Assembly: GCA_029261995.1 (NCBI GenBank)
Contig: JAJDAF010000064.1
Coordinates: forward strand, 208,187 to 272,186
Length of the DNA stretch: 64,000 nt
Reading direction: 5' to 3'
Source: Candidatus Zhuqueibacterota bacterium
Lineage (GTDB): Bacteria; Zhuqueibacterota; Zhuqueibacteria; Oceanimicrobiales; Oceanimicrobiaceae
The position numbers and the translations under genes were made by a program. The notes under the pieces are model-generated. The model was not told where the DNA came from, ran no database searches, and was given only the letters and a program-made list of their open reading frames with translations. Positions 41,308 through 50,789 of this stretch are shown here, piece by piece. Position 1 is the stretch's first letter. The number at the start of each line of letters is the position of its first letter.

Positions 41308-42597
41308 TCAGTTTTGCCGCGTTTTCCTGGCAATGGCGTACAGCGCCTCGTAAGTACGCAGATAGATCGTACCGCGCGAAATCGCCAATGAGGCCGCCAA
41401 TTGCTCATCCATTCTGTTTCGCGCCAGAACTTCGAAGCGCCGGCCCGCCCTGACCACCGTTACCGTGCCATCCATCCCCATGAGATAGATTTTGCCATCC
41501 GCATAGACGGGCGAGCCGCGATGGCGCCGGTTGTGTGCTCTTTCCGAGTAAATCTCTTTTCCGGTCGCGGCCTCGAGACACAGCAATTGCCCATTCTCAC
41601 GGCATAAATAAACCAGACCATCGCGCAGCAGTGGCGACGGCACGTCCGGTGTGTTCTTCTTGCGTCGCCAAACGATGTGCGGGTCAGATGACGTAATGTC
41701 GCCGCGTGCGCCGGCAGGCCGGAGTGCGATGACGGGCCCGTTTTTGGCGGAAGGAATCACCACAAGCCCTTGCGCTACCACCGGCGTTGCCACCAGCCTG
41801 AACATGGGATTGTACATCATGGAACCCTGCAGCCCGCCACTTCGCCAGATTTCGGAGCCATCTTTCAGGCTATGGCCGGTGGTGTAATCGGCGCCATGAG
41901 CGATGAGAATTTCCTCCTGCCCGTCCCTGAAAATGACTGGCGAGGTGTAGGCGTGGCGGCTTTCCGACCTGGCGTCGGTGCCGCGTGCATGCTGCCAGAT
42001 TTCTGCTCCGGTCAATTTGTCGAGCGCGACCAGAGTTTGCGTGTTCGCGTGCAGAAGCACCAGGTAAAGACGGTCGCCATCCAGAAGCGGCGAGGTGGAC
42101 ATGCCGTGGTAAAGGCTGAATTTGCGGTAGCGTTTCTGCAGATCGATTTTCCAGACCGGGGTGCCATCAAAGTCGAAGCAGGCGAGTTCGCCGGTGCCAA
42201 ACATGGCCCAGACATGCTGGCCGTCCGTGCTGGGCGAGGGTGCCGCCATGTTGCTTTCACCCGATCGGATGGACCGGTCGCCGCTGGCAACGGTTCGCTG
42301 CCACAACTGTTTGCCGCTCGTGTCGATCGCCATCAAAACCAGATCGTCGCCGGCGGCAGAGGTCAGGAAAATGTGGTCCTGCCAGACAACCGGCGTCGAT
42401 GGACCCGGGCCGGGCATTTCGATGCGCCATTTAATGTTTTTCGCCGGTCCCCATTTCGTCGGCAAATCGGTTTCACTGCTGGCGCCATCATGGTTTGCGC
42501 CGCGCCAGCTCGGCCAATTTTGACCTTCTGCAGCACTCAGATGCAGGGTGAACGTCAAGCTTAACAACGCGGCGAATGCAATAATGGGGTTTTTCAT
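41308..42597 (-). CDS. Exported PQQ-like beta-propeller protein
   Basis: 429 residues from ATG 42597, with AAGGAAC 8 bases upstream. The frame is open 21 codons further up without an SD. Signal peptide (about 1-25). The mature protein starts with NWPSWRGANHDGAS, the typical opening of PQQ-binding-like propellers, and has repeated blades with GxxLWQ and W-docking motifs (GKQLWQRTV, GTPVWKIDL, GAEIWQHARG, GSEIWRSGG). No catalytic residues of a quinoprotein dehydrogenase are evident, so it is more likely a binding or scaffold protein in the periplasm. Confidence 0.85.
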   Translation of the reverse strand: MKNPIIAFAALLSLTFTLHLSAAEGQNWPSWRGANHDGASSETDLPTKWGPAKNIKWRIEMPGPGPSTPVVWQDHIFLTSAAGDDLVLMAIDTSGKQLWQRTVASGDRSIRSGESNMAAPSPSTDGQHVWAMFGTGELACFDFDGTPVWKIDLQKRYRKFSLYHGMSTSPLLDGDRLYLVLLHANTQTLVALDKLTGAEIWQHARGTDARSESRHAYTSPVIFRDGQEEILIAHGADYTTGHSLKDGSEIWRSGGLQGSMMYNPMFRLVATPVVAQGLVVIPSAKNGPVIALRPAGARGDITSSDPHIVWRRKKNTPDVPSPLLRDGLVYLCRENGQLLCLEAATGKEIYSERAHNRRHRGSPVYADGKIYLMGMDGTVTVVRAGRRFEVLARNRMDEQLAASLAISRGTIYLRTYEALYAIARKTRQN

Positions 42598-42781
42598 GAC
42601 TGGTTCCTTTGCTCGTCTGATGAGCGTTCTAAAGAACGTAATCTGAGTTACCACTTTCAAACAAAATCAGTCAGACGAAAAATTTCATGGTTTTGCGGTG
42701 ACGAGGCAACCACGATTTGTGTTTGCAAAATAGACCAGTTTTTTTAAATTGTAGAACCGAAATCATTAAAGAACAGGCAGA

Positions 42782-44020
42782 ATGGTCAACGAAAAACAGG
42801 GTGCCGCCGTCCGTCTCGATGCGTCGAATTTTGACCTGCCGGTACACGAATTGCGCACCGGGTACCGCTCCGCAGTTTATTTCTGGCGCGCAAAACGCAT
42901 TCTGGAAATGGAAGGCCGGGTCGCACGCATCACCCATCAGGTTTTTCAGAAGAACGAAAATGTGCGTTTATGCGGCACCGATGAAGTTATCCAGATTCTG
43001 CGCTGCGCGACCGGTGGCTACTCCGACTACGCGGAGGCCAATCGACTATTTGAGCGCTACGTTCAGGTCAAAAAGGCGATGAACCGGCAGGCGCATGCTC
43101 GCAACGAAGTCGAGTTTCGCGCCCTGGTCGATGAGCGCTTCGACTTTTCCATGCAACTCGATCGGCTCTGGATCGACCGCTTTGATGAAATCGAGGTCGA
43201 TTCGCTGCAGGATGGGGACACGCTCGCTGCATTGGAAACGGCGATGCTGTTCGAGGGAGATTACGCCCAATTTGCCCACCTCGAGTCTGTCTACCTCGGC
43301 GTGCTGGCGCGGCGGACAAAGATTTGCACGAATTGTGCAGATGTCGTGGCCGCCGCCGCAGGCAAACCCGTTCTTTTCTTCACCGACCGCTTTGACCATT
43401 TTTGGCTGCAGGATGGCGATGGCTATGCCGCCCACCTCGGCGGCGTAAGCTCCGTCGCCTCAAATGCAATGGCCTCCTGGTATGGCGAAAAGGGCATTGG
43501 CACCATCCCGCACGCCATGATCGTTTCGTACGAAGGCGACTCGGTCAAAGCCGCACGCAAGTTTAACGACCATTTCCCAGAGGTGAATACCATCGCGCTG
43601 GTGGATTTCGATAACAATTGCGTCGATACGGCTCTGGCCGCGGCCCGTGAACTTGACGGTCAGCTTTGGGGAGTGCGGCTCGACACCGCGAGCAATCTCG
43701 TCGATGGTTCTCTGCAACAACTCGCATTGCCGGACCGCGACAAAGCCGGCGTTTCGGCGCCCTTGGTCGAGATGGTTCGTGCGGCATTGGACAAAGCCGG
43801 GTTCGGGCACGTCAAGATCATTGTGTCCGGCGGCTTCAACCCGGAGCGCATTGCGAGATTTGAGGCCGACCAGGTACCGGTGGATGTCTACGCGGTTGGT
43901 AGCTGGATTCTATCCGGGCAATTTGATTTTACGGCCGACGCCGTTCGACTTGACGGTAGAAATCTTGCGAAGGTGGGGCGTACTTTTCGCCCCAACGCGC
44001 GGCTCGAGCGGGTGGTTTGA
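42782..44020 (+). CDS. Nicotinate phosphoribosyltransferase family protein
   Basis: 412 residues. It should join nicotinate (or a related base) to phosphoribosyl pyrophosphate in NAD salvage. Seen: ELRTGYRSAVYFWRAKRI near the N-terminus, ESVYLGVLARRTKICTNCADVV (about 178-199), GTIPHAMIVSYEGD (about 240-253), WGVRLDTASNLVDG and KIIVSGGFNPERI (about 342-354). It belongs to the shorter, archaeal-like NAPRT branch. An ACT-domain protein and a nicotinamidase-like hydrolase follow in the same direction, which supports the NAD role. The SD is weak. Confidence 0.85.
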   Translation: MVNEKQGAAVRLDASNFDLPVHELRTGYRSAVYFWRAKRILEMEGRVARITHQVFQKNENVRLCGTDEVIQILRCATGGYSDYAEANRLFERYVQVKKAMNRQAHARNEVEFRALVDERFDFSMQLDRLWIDRFDEIEVDSLQDGDTLAALETAMLFEGDYAQFAHLESVYLGVLARRTKICTNCADVVAAAAGKPVLFFTDRFDHFWLQDGDGYAAHLGGVSSVASNAMASWYGEKGIGTIPHAMIVSYEGDSVKAARKFNDHFPEVNTIALVDFDNNCVDTALAAARELDGQLWGVRLDTASNLVDGSLQQLALPDRDKAGVSAPLVEMVRAALDKAGFGHVKIIVSGGFNPERIARFEADQVPVDVYAVGSWILSGQFDFTADAVRLDGRNLAKVGRTFRPNARLERVV

Positions 44021-44067
44021 GGACGTGAGTCCGCAGATATTTGTGGCCACCGTTTCGCGGGAGCAGA

Positions 44068-44460
44068 ATGGCTGACATTTCTTTGTCCCTGTCTTCGGAA
44101 GAGTTTTCGATTTATTCCCTGGCTCCTTCTGCTGAGTTGCCACGGCAGGTGTTCGCGGCGTCTTTCTACTCAATCACCAGAACGGCAGACGAATTGTCAG
44201 TAGTTTGCCCGTCTCAAATCGTGTTGTCGAGCCGGAACGTTCAAACGGGTTGGGCGATTTTGAAGGTAAATGGTCTTTTGGATTTTTCGCTAACTGGCGT
44301 CCTGTCCGGCATTTCAACTGTTCTGGCCAGGGAGAAAATCAGCATCTTCGCGATATCAACTTACGACACGGATTATATTATGATCAGAAAAGTGGATTCA
44401 GAGCGGGCGGCCGAAGCCCTCGCCAAGTCCGGTTATTTCGTGGACAAACCAAATGAGTAG
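44068..44460 (+). CDS. ACT-domain protein
   Basis: 130 residues from ATG 44068, with GGGAGCAG upstream. Two ACT-like halves: the first (about 10-70) is degenerate, and the second (about 60-125) has the ACT_7 pattern WAILKVNGLLDFSLTGVLSGISTVLAREKISIFAISTYDTDYIMI. ACT domains bind small metabolites, usually amino acids. It lies between the NAPRT and nicotinamidase-like genes and overlaps the latter by 8 bases, so a role in sensing or control of NAD salvage is plausible but unproven. Confidence 0.75.
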   Translation: MADISLSLSSEEFSIYSLAPSAELPRQVFAASFYSITRTADELSVVCPSQIVLSSRNVQTGWAILKVNGLLDFSLTGVLSGISTVLAREKISIFAISTYDTDYIMIRKVDSERAAEALAKSGYFVDKPNE

Positions 44461-45478
44461 ACCGCTGGCAATTCCTGCGCACTATGAGGCTGAAAAAGTC
44501 CGCGAAGTGTGGCGTGTGCCCTACCAGGAGCGGGCCGCCGATGCCGAGCGTTGGCGGAAATCCTGCAAGATCAAACCATCAAAATCAGACCGCAAGCGCA
44601 TCTGTCTCATGCCTGTGGACGTGCAGAATACGTTTTGTATTCCCGACTTCGAGCTATTTGTCGGCGGCCGCGGCGGCAACGGCGCTGTTGACGACAACCA
44701 GCGGCTGTGCGAATTCATCTACCGGAATCTCGGCGCGATCAGCGAGATTTGTCCGACGATGGACACGCACCAGGCGATTCAAATTTTTCACAGTGTTTTT
44801 CTGGTGGACAAGAAAGGCAATCACCCGCCGCCGTTTACACTCATTTCCGCGGATGACATCAAGAGCAAGCGCTGGCGGTTCAACTCCGAAATTTCCGCAG
44901 GTTTGGACGTCGATAAAAAGTACGGACAGAATCTACTCGAGCACTACGTCTCTCAACTTGGCGCCGGCGACAAGTACGACTTGACTATCTGGCCCTACCA
45001 CGCCATGCTGGGTGGCATTGGTCATGCCCTTGTTTCGGCTGTGGAGGAAGCGATCTTTTTTCACAGCGTCGTGCGCTGCGCTCAGCCGGACTTTCAGTTA
45101 AAAGGCAACAATCCGCTAACTGAAAACTACTCCGTGTTAAGCCCCGAGGTGCTCGACGACCAACTCGGAGACGCCATTGCGCACCGCAACACGTCTTTTG
45201 TTCAGAAGTTGCTGCAGTCCGATGCGGTAATCATCGCCGGTCAGGCAAAGAGCCATTGCGTCGCCTGGACCGTAGATGATTTGCTGAAATCCATCCGCAT
45301 GTCAGATATTGGGCTGGCCCGGAAAGTCTATCTTCTGGAAGATTGCATGTCATCGGTTGTCATTCCGGATGTCATCGATTATACCGAGCAAGCGGATGCG
45401 GCGTTTGTGAGATTCGCTGAGGCTGGCATGAATATTGTCAAATCGACGACACCGATTTCTGAATGGCCTGGAATGTGA
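44453..45478 (+). CDS. Nicotinamidase-like cysteine hydrolase (isochorismatase fold)
   Basis: 341 residues, longer than the roughly 200 usual for nicotinamidases. About 50 residues precede the fold, and there is an insert after the second zinc His. Catalytic residues are visible: Asp in MPVDVQNTF, Lys in FQLKGNNP, Cys in AKSHCVAWTVDDL. The zinc site looks like MDTHQAIQIFH. IWPYHAMLGGIGHAL matches the WPxHC block, with Ala in place of Cys. With NAPRT two genes upstream, it likely yields nicotinate from nicotinamide. The start overlaps the ACT gene by 8 bases. Confidence 0.82.
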   Translation: MSRPLAIPAHYEAEKVREVWRVPYQERAADAERWRKSCKIKPSKSDRKRICLMPVDVQNTFCIPDFELFVGGRGGNGAVDDNQRLCEFIYRNLGAISEICPTMDTHQAIQIFHSVFLVDKKGNHPPPFTLISADDIKSKRWRFNSEISAGLDVDKKYGQNLLEHYVSQLGAGDKYDLTIWPYHAMLGGIGHALVSAVEEAIFFHSVVRCAQPDFQLKGNNPLTENYSVLSPEVLDDQLGDAIAHRNTSFVQKLLQSDAVIIAGQAKSHCVAWTVDDLLKSIRMSDIGLARKVYLLEDCMSSVVIPDVIDYTEQADAAFVRFAEAGMNIVKSTTPISEWPGM

Positions 45479-45557
45479 GAGCTGAGAGCTTCTGGCCAAT
45501 TTATTTCTTCACCTGCCGGCGGAGAGCAGGAAAATTATTATTTCTGACGGACGATAG

Positions 45558-47024
45558 ATGAATTCATTAGACAAGCATTTCGACGTATTCAAACAACAAA
45601 CCATTGGCAACGCTTTTGAACATGACTTCGAGACCGGCAGACGCCAGATCGTCTACGCCGACTGGGCGGCTAGCGGCCGGCTTTACAGACCCATCGAAGA
45701 GTACATCACCAACCGGCTGGGCCCTTTTTGTGCCAACACCCACACCGAGACAAACCTGACCGGCACCGTAATGACCGACGCCTACCACCAGGCGCATCGT
45801 ATCATCAAAGAGCATGTCAACGCCGGCCCGGATGACGCCCTTCTGTTTGCTGGCTTTGGTATGACGGCGGTGGTGAACAAGTTCCAACGCATCCTGGGCT
45901 TGTCCGTGCCTGAGCGCTACAAGTCCCGGGTTGCCCCAACTGGCGACGACCGTCCTCTTGTAATCCTGACTCACATGGAGCACCATTCGAACCAGACTAC
46001 CTGGGTAGAGTGCCTGTGCGATGTCGTCATCGTGCGCCCCGACGCGCAGGGTTTGCCTGACCTCAACCATTTGCGTGAGATTTTGCAAGAAAACCGCAAC
46101 CGCAGAATGGTAATGGGCGCGTTCACGTCTTGTTCCAACGTCACCGGGATTTTCACCCCCTATCACGAAATGGCAGAGATCGTGCACGAGTTTGGCGGGT
46201 ATTGTTTTGTGGATTTCGCCGCCTCAGCTCCGTACGTCGAAATAGACATGCATCCTGCGAAGCAGGCTCAGCGGCTCGATGCGGTTTTCTTTTCACCCCA
46301 CAAGTTTTTGGGTGGCCCGGGCGCTTCGGGCGTAGTTGTCTTTAACAGCGAGCTTTATCAAAACACGGTCCCGGACCATCCCGGTGGCGGCACAGTGCTT
46401 TGGACCAACCCTTGGGGTGGGCACCGCTATTTTGAAGATATTGAAGCACGTGAAGATGGCGGTACTCCAGGCTCTCTGCAGGCTATCAAAGCCTCGTTGG
46501 CGGTATTGTTGAAGGAGCAGATGGGCGTTTCAAAAATGCTGGAGCGGGAACATGAGCTCAAGGAGCGACTCATGAATGGATTGCAGCGGCTTTCGACCGT
46601 AACGATGCTGGAGCCGGCACAGAGACACCGTCTCGGCTTTGTTTCGTTCTACTCTCTTGGCATCCATTATAATCTCATCGTTCGGCTTCTGAATGACAGG
46701 TTTGGCATTCAAACGCGCGGCGGCTGCTCATGCGCAGGCACCTATGGTCACATGTTGCTGAACATACCGGAAGATGAATCGAAGCGAATCACCGACAGGA
46801 TTGACACGGGAGATTTGACTGAAAAGCCTGGCTGGGTCCGGATTTCTATCCACCCAACGATGACCGCGTCGGAAATCGATCACATCGTTGATTCAGTGGG
46901 ACAGGTTATCGAGCATGCCGCCGAGTGGCAGTCGAATTACCGGTTTGATGCGCAAACTGCTGAGTTTGAACCAGTCTCGCAGTCAGGTTTTCATGTGGAT
47001 TTGCGTAGAGTCTTTGAAGAATGA
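45558..47024 (+). CDS. Class V aminotransferase-fold PLP enzyme
   Basis: 488 residues related to cysteine desulfurases. Seen: YADWAASGRLYRPIEEYI near the N-terminus, HMEHHSNQTTWVEC (His at the PLP ring), CFVDFAASAPY (PLP Asp), FFSPHKFLGGPGASGVVV (Schiff-base Lys), GTPGSLQAIKASLA and RGGCSCAG near the C-terminus. The RGGCSCAG loop resembles the Cys-bearing loop of SufS/CsdA, so a desulfurase or Cys-lyase activity is possible. It begins 79 bases after the hydrolase gene and may share its transcript, but no direct link to NAD salvage is evident. Confidence 0.82.
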   Translation: MNSLDKHFDVFKQQTIGNAFEHDFETGRRQIVYADWAASGRLYRPIEEYITNRLGPFCANTHTETNLTGTVMTDAYHQAHRIIKEHVNAGPDDALLFAGFGMTAVVNKFQRILGLSVPERYKSRVAPTGDDRPLVILTHMEHHSNQTTWVECLCDVVIVRPDAQGLPDLNHLREILQENRNRRMVMGAFTSCSNVTGIFTPYHEMAEIVHEFGGYCFVDFAASAPYVEIDMHPAKQAQRLDAVFFSPHKFLGGPGASGVVVFNSELYQNTVPDHPGGGTVLWTNPWGGHRYFEDIEAREDGGTPGSLQAIKASLAVLLKEQMGVSKMLEREHELKERLMNGLQRLSTVTMLEPAQRHRLGFVSFYSLGIHYNLIVRLLNDRFGIQTRGGCSCAGTYGHMLLNIPEDESKRITDRIDTGDLTEKPGWVRISIHPTMTASEIDHIVDSVGQVIEHAAEWQSNYRFDAQTAEFEPVSQSGFHVDLRRVFEE

Positions 47025-47072
47025 ACCATTTACGGTCACTGTGTGTCCAATCTGGATTCACGATAGGAGAAC

Positions 47073-47100
47073 CTTGCGAAGAGTTTGCACCCTTCGCAAG
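47073..47100 (+). terminator. Hairpin between convergent genes
   Basis: CTTGCGAAG (47073-47081) pairs perfectly with CTTCGCAAG (47092-47100) across a 10-base loop, in the gap between the class V enzyme and the DUF6526 gene. No long T-run is present on either strand. Confidence 0.5.
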
Positions 47101-47112
47101 ACTGACCATTGC

Positions 47113-47544
47113 TCACACGCGGTAGTTATCCGCTTTCCACTCTTCGATTTCTTTCTTGATGTCATTCTCCGACAGTTTTTGTTCGATGGCCTTCTTGGCG
47201 AGTTCGTCATACTCCCCGTCTGATGCAAACCGTAGTCCGATGATTTGACGAACTTCGAGCTTGTCGCTCAAGACTTTGCCGGTGCGGATGTAGTGGCGCA
47301 AGTTTTCTTCGGCTATGATCGCGCGGTCCTGTGCTTTCAGGGGAAAGGTTCTGACAAAGACGAAGAAAATGGTCAGGTTGACAGCAATCAAGGCGATCAG
47401 TGACGCGCTATACAGGCCTTCGCCACTGCCCATGGCTTTGTAAAGATTCATAAACGCGCCAATCAGCAATGCCAGCGTCGATACGGCCAGCACAAGGTGA
47501 TAGATGGTGACGAATCTCCGGTGGTTCTGAAAGTTTTGAGCCAT
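47113..47544 (-). CDS. DUF6526 family membrane protein
   Basis: 143 residues. MAQNFQNHRRF at the start, two membrane spans (about 14-34 and 46-66) and a cytosolic C-terminal part with IIAEENLRHYIRTGKVL and LRQIIGLRFASDGE-like motifs match DUF6526. Strong SD (AAAGGAGGG). Function unknown. It is transcribed alone. Confidence 0.85.
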   Translation of the reverse strand: MAQNFQNHRRFVTIYHLVLAVSTLALLIGAFMNLYKAMGSGEGLYSASLIALIAVNLTIFFVFVRTFPLKAQDRAIIAEENLRHYIRTGKVLSDKLEVRQIIGLRFASDGEYDELAKKAIEQKLSENDIKKEIEEWKADNYRV

Positions 47545-47715
47545 TTTCCCTCCTTTGGGGATGATTGAAAGAATTGTATTTTACACCGCGGAACGCGGAG
47601 GGCACAGAGTTTTGGCTCTGCGATCTCCGCTCACCTTTGGTCTTGACCAATGAATGTGTGTAAGCGATCAGCGCTATGTCTGTCCGGACATGCATTGCGC
47701 AAATCGACTGAACAT

Positions 47716-50139
47716 CTATTCTGTTTCGTAGTCCGGATAGCTGCCCGGCAGCAGCAAATGCAGCGGCGAGCCTCTGTGTTCACTCACAAGCTTCAGGAAT
47801 TCCATTGCCGGGTCAGATGCTGCCTCAACGCCAAACGGCGCAACATATTGCCGTAGGTTGAACAGGCCTTTGGTGCTGGGAACTTCAATGATCTTGATAT
47901 CATCTTGTGGCGTGAGCCCTGCTTTTGACTTCGCAATCGCAATCGCGCTGAACATGCCGCCGATGCGATCGACCAACCCCACATCTTTGCCGGCTTGACC
48001 GGAGTAGATTCTGCCTTCCGCTATTTCGCGCACCCGGGACTCCTGCAGACCGCGCCCGGCGGCGACCTTTTTGACGAACTCGTCATAGTACGAGCGGATG
48101 ATGCGTTCCGCTGTTCGCCGTTCTTCTTCAGTCAGGTTGCGTGCCGGGATCTGAAACGGCGTGAACGGCAAACTTACCCCACGCCCGAGATCCGCGTGCT
48201 TGCCGCGTTTGACCACATCGGAGGTCATGCCTAATTTGGCAGCCAGGCCCTTGTCGAAAATCCATCCCCAGATCACGCCAATGGAACCGGTGACCGTGTT
48301 CGGTCCAGCAAGAATTTCGTCGCCGTACATAGAGAGCCAGTAACCGCCAGAGGCTGCCACCTGTCCCTGAGAAATGATTACAGGCTTGCTTTCGGCACAC
48401 TTCTTGAGCGCCTCGGCAACGACATCGCTGGCCATGCCATCTCCACCAGGAGAGTCGACCCGAAGCACGATGGCTTTTATCGAACTACTCTTGGCCAGCG
48501 CCAGCAGCACCTGTTCCAGCCACCGTGCACGAATTCCGCTGTCCATCGCGCACACACCAAGGGCGTACACTACCGCGATTTTGGGCTGAGTACCCCAACT
48601 CTGTGGCGTCAGCGCGTTGGACAACAATTGATGCGGTGCGATGGCGCGTTTCGGGGCGCCAGCCAGGGCCTGAATGATCTGTTCGCGCGCGGACCAGCGT
48701 GCCAGCGTGTCTACCAGGCCGGCTTTCACCGCATCGTCAGCAAGGAAGTAAGTCTGTTCATCTACCAGCGAGTCGAAATGTGTTGGCGAAAAATCGCGCG
48801 CCTGGCTGACCTCGGCCCGTGTGAGATCATACCAGTCGTCAACAAATTCCTGGTTCTGCTCCCTGTCCGCGACTGACATGCTGTCCTGAACAAACGACTC
48901 GTTGAGAGATTTGTATTTATAAAAGCGCCAGTCATCAAAACCGACACCAAGTTTCTCGAGTGTGCCCCGGAAGTAGGTCCGCCCGAGCGCGTAGCCCGGA
49001 ATCTGGATGGAGCCTTGCGGATCCAGTACAATGTGGTCAGCGACACTGGCGAGATGGTAGCCGGTCATGCCAGCGGTTTCGAGAAAAATGATGACCTTCT
49101 TGCCGGCGGCCCTGGTGTTCTTGAGTTGTTCGCGGATCTCCCAGGCATGTTCAGGCCGGACGCTCATGCCGGAGAGATTCAGGGCGACGACGCTTACCCG
49201 TACATCTTTGGTGGCCGCCTCGAGGTTCTTCAACACGTCGATAAAACGGCTTGCGCCGGCGTCGAGATATCTGTATTTCAAATAGTCAATTCTTCCGCGC
49301 AACACGAGCGGAAGGTAGCGTTGTTGCCTGCCGAAACGTGCGTTGACGAAGCTCGGTTTCTCTCCGCCCAGGCGGGCGTGGAAATTCGTGCGGGAGTAGT
49401 CGCCGTCCTTGTCGATTTGGGCAAATCCACCGGCTCCGTTCTTGCCGAGATTCAATCGCAGGCCGAGCGTGGCTTCTCCCGACTCAAAATAGCGCCCGAC
49501 GACATTGAGTCCCGGCATCAGTCGAGCCGACACTCCGACGCTCCACGGCGCGTCTTTCAGCGTCTGTCCGTTTTGTAGAGCCGCATCAGCGAACGCCGTG
49601 AACGCCTCGGTGCCAAAGGGGCGGAAACCGAGTTCGGCGACGCCTTCCCGGGATGGAGTTTCCAGAGCGAAGTTGCCAATCAGACCGAGCGAGAAAAATC
49701 GTGAAGGCCTGGAGATTGCGCCCACGGAGATGAGTTTTTTCCGGCCCAGGGCATCTTGCGCGCCGGCGGACCAGCCGTAGCCGAGGCCGAAAGCCAGGGC
49801 AGGCGTACCCTGGCCGATTGACAGTCTGAAATCGGTGACGCCAACCCCGTTTGGCCTCTGTCGTTGAACTGCCAGGCCGAAATGCCGGACGCCTGCAAAG
49901 ACTCCCCATTCGTCGAGAGAGAATGCCTCGCGGCCATCGGTGGCCCAATGCAAGTTCAGTTCCGGTTTTGCCAGCAAACCAAGCATCGCCGCATTGCTGA
50001 ATCCGATGAGCCCATCGCCAAAGGCGGCGCCAGGCGCGATCAAAAATGCGGACCTCTTGAAGTGGGAGGGCAAGGGCTGGCTGTGAAGTTGAACAGACGC
50101 CAGCAGGGCAATCAAAATAGTGCAGACCGGTCGCGGCAA
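47716..50139 (-). CDS. sppA: Signal peptide peptidase SppA with barrel-like N-terminal domain
   Basis: 807 residues from TTG, with GGAGG 4 bases upstream. Signal peptide (about 1-20), then about 240 residues (25-265) of alternating hydrophobic strands resembling an outer-membrane porin-like domain, then two tandem SppA/protease IV domains (about 275-780). Catalytic Lys410 (YKYKS) matches Lys209 of E. coli SppA, and Ser597 (VAASGGYW) matches Ser409. SPGGDGMASD and TVTGSIGV flank the site. E. coli SppA has an N-terminal membrane anchor instead, so here the protease may be held at the outer membrane. Role: cutting leftover signal peptides or membrane fragments. Confidence 0.85.
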   Translation of the reverse strand: MPRPVCTILIALLASVQLHSQPLPSHFKRSAFLIAPGAAFGDGLIGFSNAAMLGLLAKPELNLHWATDGREAFSLDEWGVFAGVRHFGLAVQRQRPNGVGVTDFRLSIGQGTPALAFGLGYGWSAGAQDALGRKKLISVGAISRPSRFFSLGLIGNFALETPSREGVAELGFRPFGTEAFTAFADAALQNGQTLKDAPWSVGVSARLMPGLNVVGRYFESGEATLGLRLNLGKNGAGGFAQIDKDGDYSRTNFHARLGGEKPSFVNARFGRQQRYLPLVLRGRIDYLKYRYLDAGASRFIDVLKNLEAATKDVRVSVVALNLSGMSVRPEHAWEIREQLKNTRAAGKKVIIFLETAGMTGYHLASVADHIVLDPQGSIQIPGYALGRTYFRGTLEKLGVGFDDWRFYKYKSLNESFVQDSMSVADREQNQEFVDDWYDLTRAEVSQARDFSPTHFDSLVDEQTYFLADDAVKAGLVDTLARWSAREQIIQALAGAPKRAIAPHQLLSNALTPQSWGTQPKIAVVYALGVCAMDSGIRARWLEQVLLALAKSSSIKAIVLRVDSPGGDGMASDVVAEALKKCAESKPVIISQGQVAASGGYWLSMYGDEILAGPNTVTGSIGVIWGWIFDKGLAAKLGMTSDVVKRGKHADLGRGVSLPFTPFQIPARNLTEEERRTAERIIRSYYDEFVKKVAAGRGLQESRVREIAEGRIYSGQAGKDVGLVDRIGGMFSAIAIAKSKAGLTPQDDIKIIEVPSTKGLFNLRQYVAPFGVEAASDPAMEFLKLVSEHRGSPLHLLLPGSYPDYETE

Positions 50140-50206
50140 TAAGCCTCCGTCATCTGGATTAGGAGTTGATTCTGAGTTGTTCAGAATATATATTTTTCAA
50201 AATGTT

Positions 50207-50635
50207 ATGCAAGGAATGAAAGAGCAAAATCCGATCTTGTTGTTTGATGGCGTGTGCGTGCTTTGCAACCGCACTGTCCGTTTTCTGATGCGAAGGAATC
50301 GCGGCCGGGTGTTTCGCTTTGCTGCGCTGGATGGCGAGACTGCTCTCGCGGTGTTTGTCCGTCACCCTGAGCTGGCAAGAGACGACCAAAGCGTGGTGCT
50401 GGTCGAAGATTTCGGCCAGCCTGGCGAACGGGTTTTGCAACGCTCAGATGCCGCGTTGCAAGCACTGCGGCTCATGGGTGGCGGTTGGCGTGTTGCCGGA
50501 CTACTGAAGGTTTGTCCCAGGCGGCTGCGCGATGGTGTCTATCGCTTTGTAGCCCGGCGCCGCTACCGGTGGTTTGGTAAGTTGTCGCACTGTCCGGTGC
50601 CGCGTAGCGATGAGAAAACGAGATTCTTGCCTTAG
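50207..50635 (+). CDS. DCC-family thiol-disulfide oxidoreductase-like protein (DUF393)
   Basis: About 142 residues from ATG 50207; ATG 50216 is an equal choice. The family signature ILLFDGVCVLCN is at residues 10-21, with the CxxC pair Cys17/Cys20. FRFAALDGETA and DQSVVLVED follow, then RSDAALQALRLMGGGW and RRRYRWFGK near the C-terminus. It resembles thioredoxin-fold oxidoreductases, but an activity is not established for the family. The frame is open back into the divergent sppA gene, so only internal starts make sense. Confidence 0.85.
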   Translation: MQGMKEQNPILLFDGVCVLCNRTVRFLMRRNRGRVFRFAALDGETALAVFVRHPELARDDQSVVLVEDFGQPGERVLQRSDAALQALRLMGGGWRVAGLLKVCPRRLRDGVYRFVARRRYRWFGKLSHCPVPRSDEKTRFLP

Positions 50636-50705
50636 CGTGTCGCAGCGCTGTATTCTTTCGCGCGCGATATTGCCCCAATCAATCCCAATTCTACGGGTAA
50701 GTAGA

Positions 50706-50732
50706 AAACCGGTGCCGGCGTGACACCGGTTT
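50706..50732. terminator. Bidirectional terminator-like hairpin
   Basis: AAACCGGTG (50706-50714) pairs perfectly with CACCGGTTT (50724-50732) across a 9-base loop. It lies between the convergent DCC and oligopeptidase genes, and on the - strand it continues into a T-rich stretch, which suits the end of one or both transcripts. Confidence 0.6.
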
Positions 50733-50789
50733 CTCCTGTCATCTGCTCTATTCAAGAAACCATCTGAACTCAGGAATTCGCTGGCGCGC

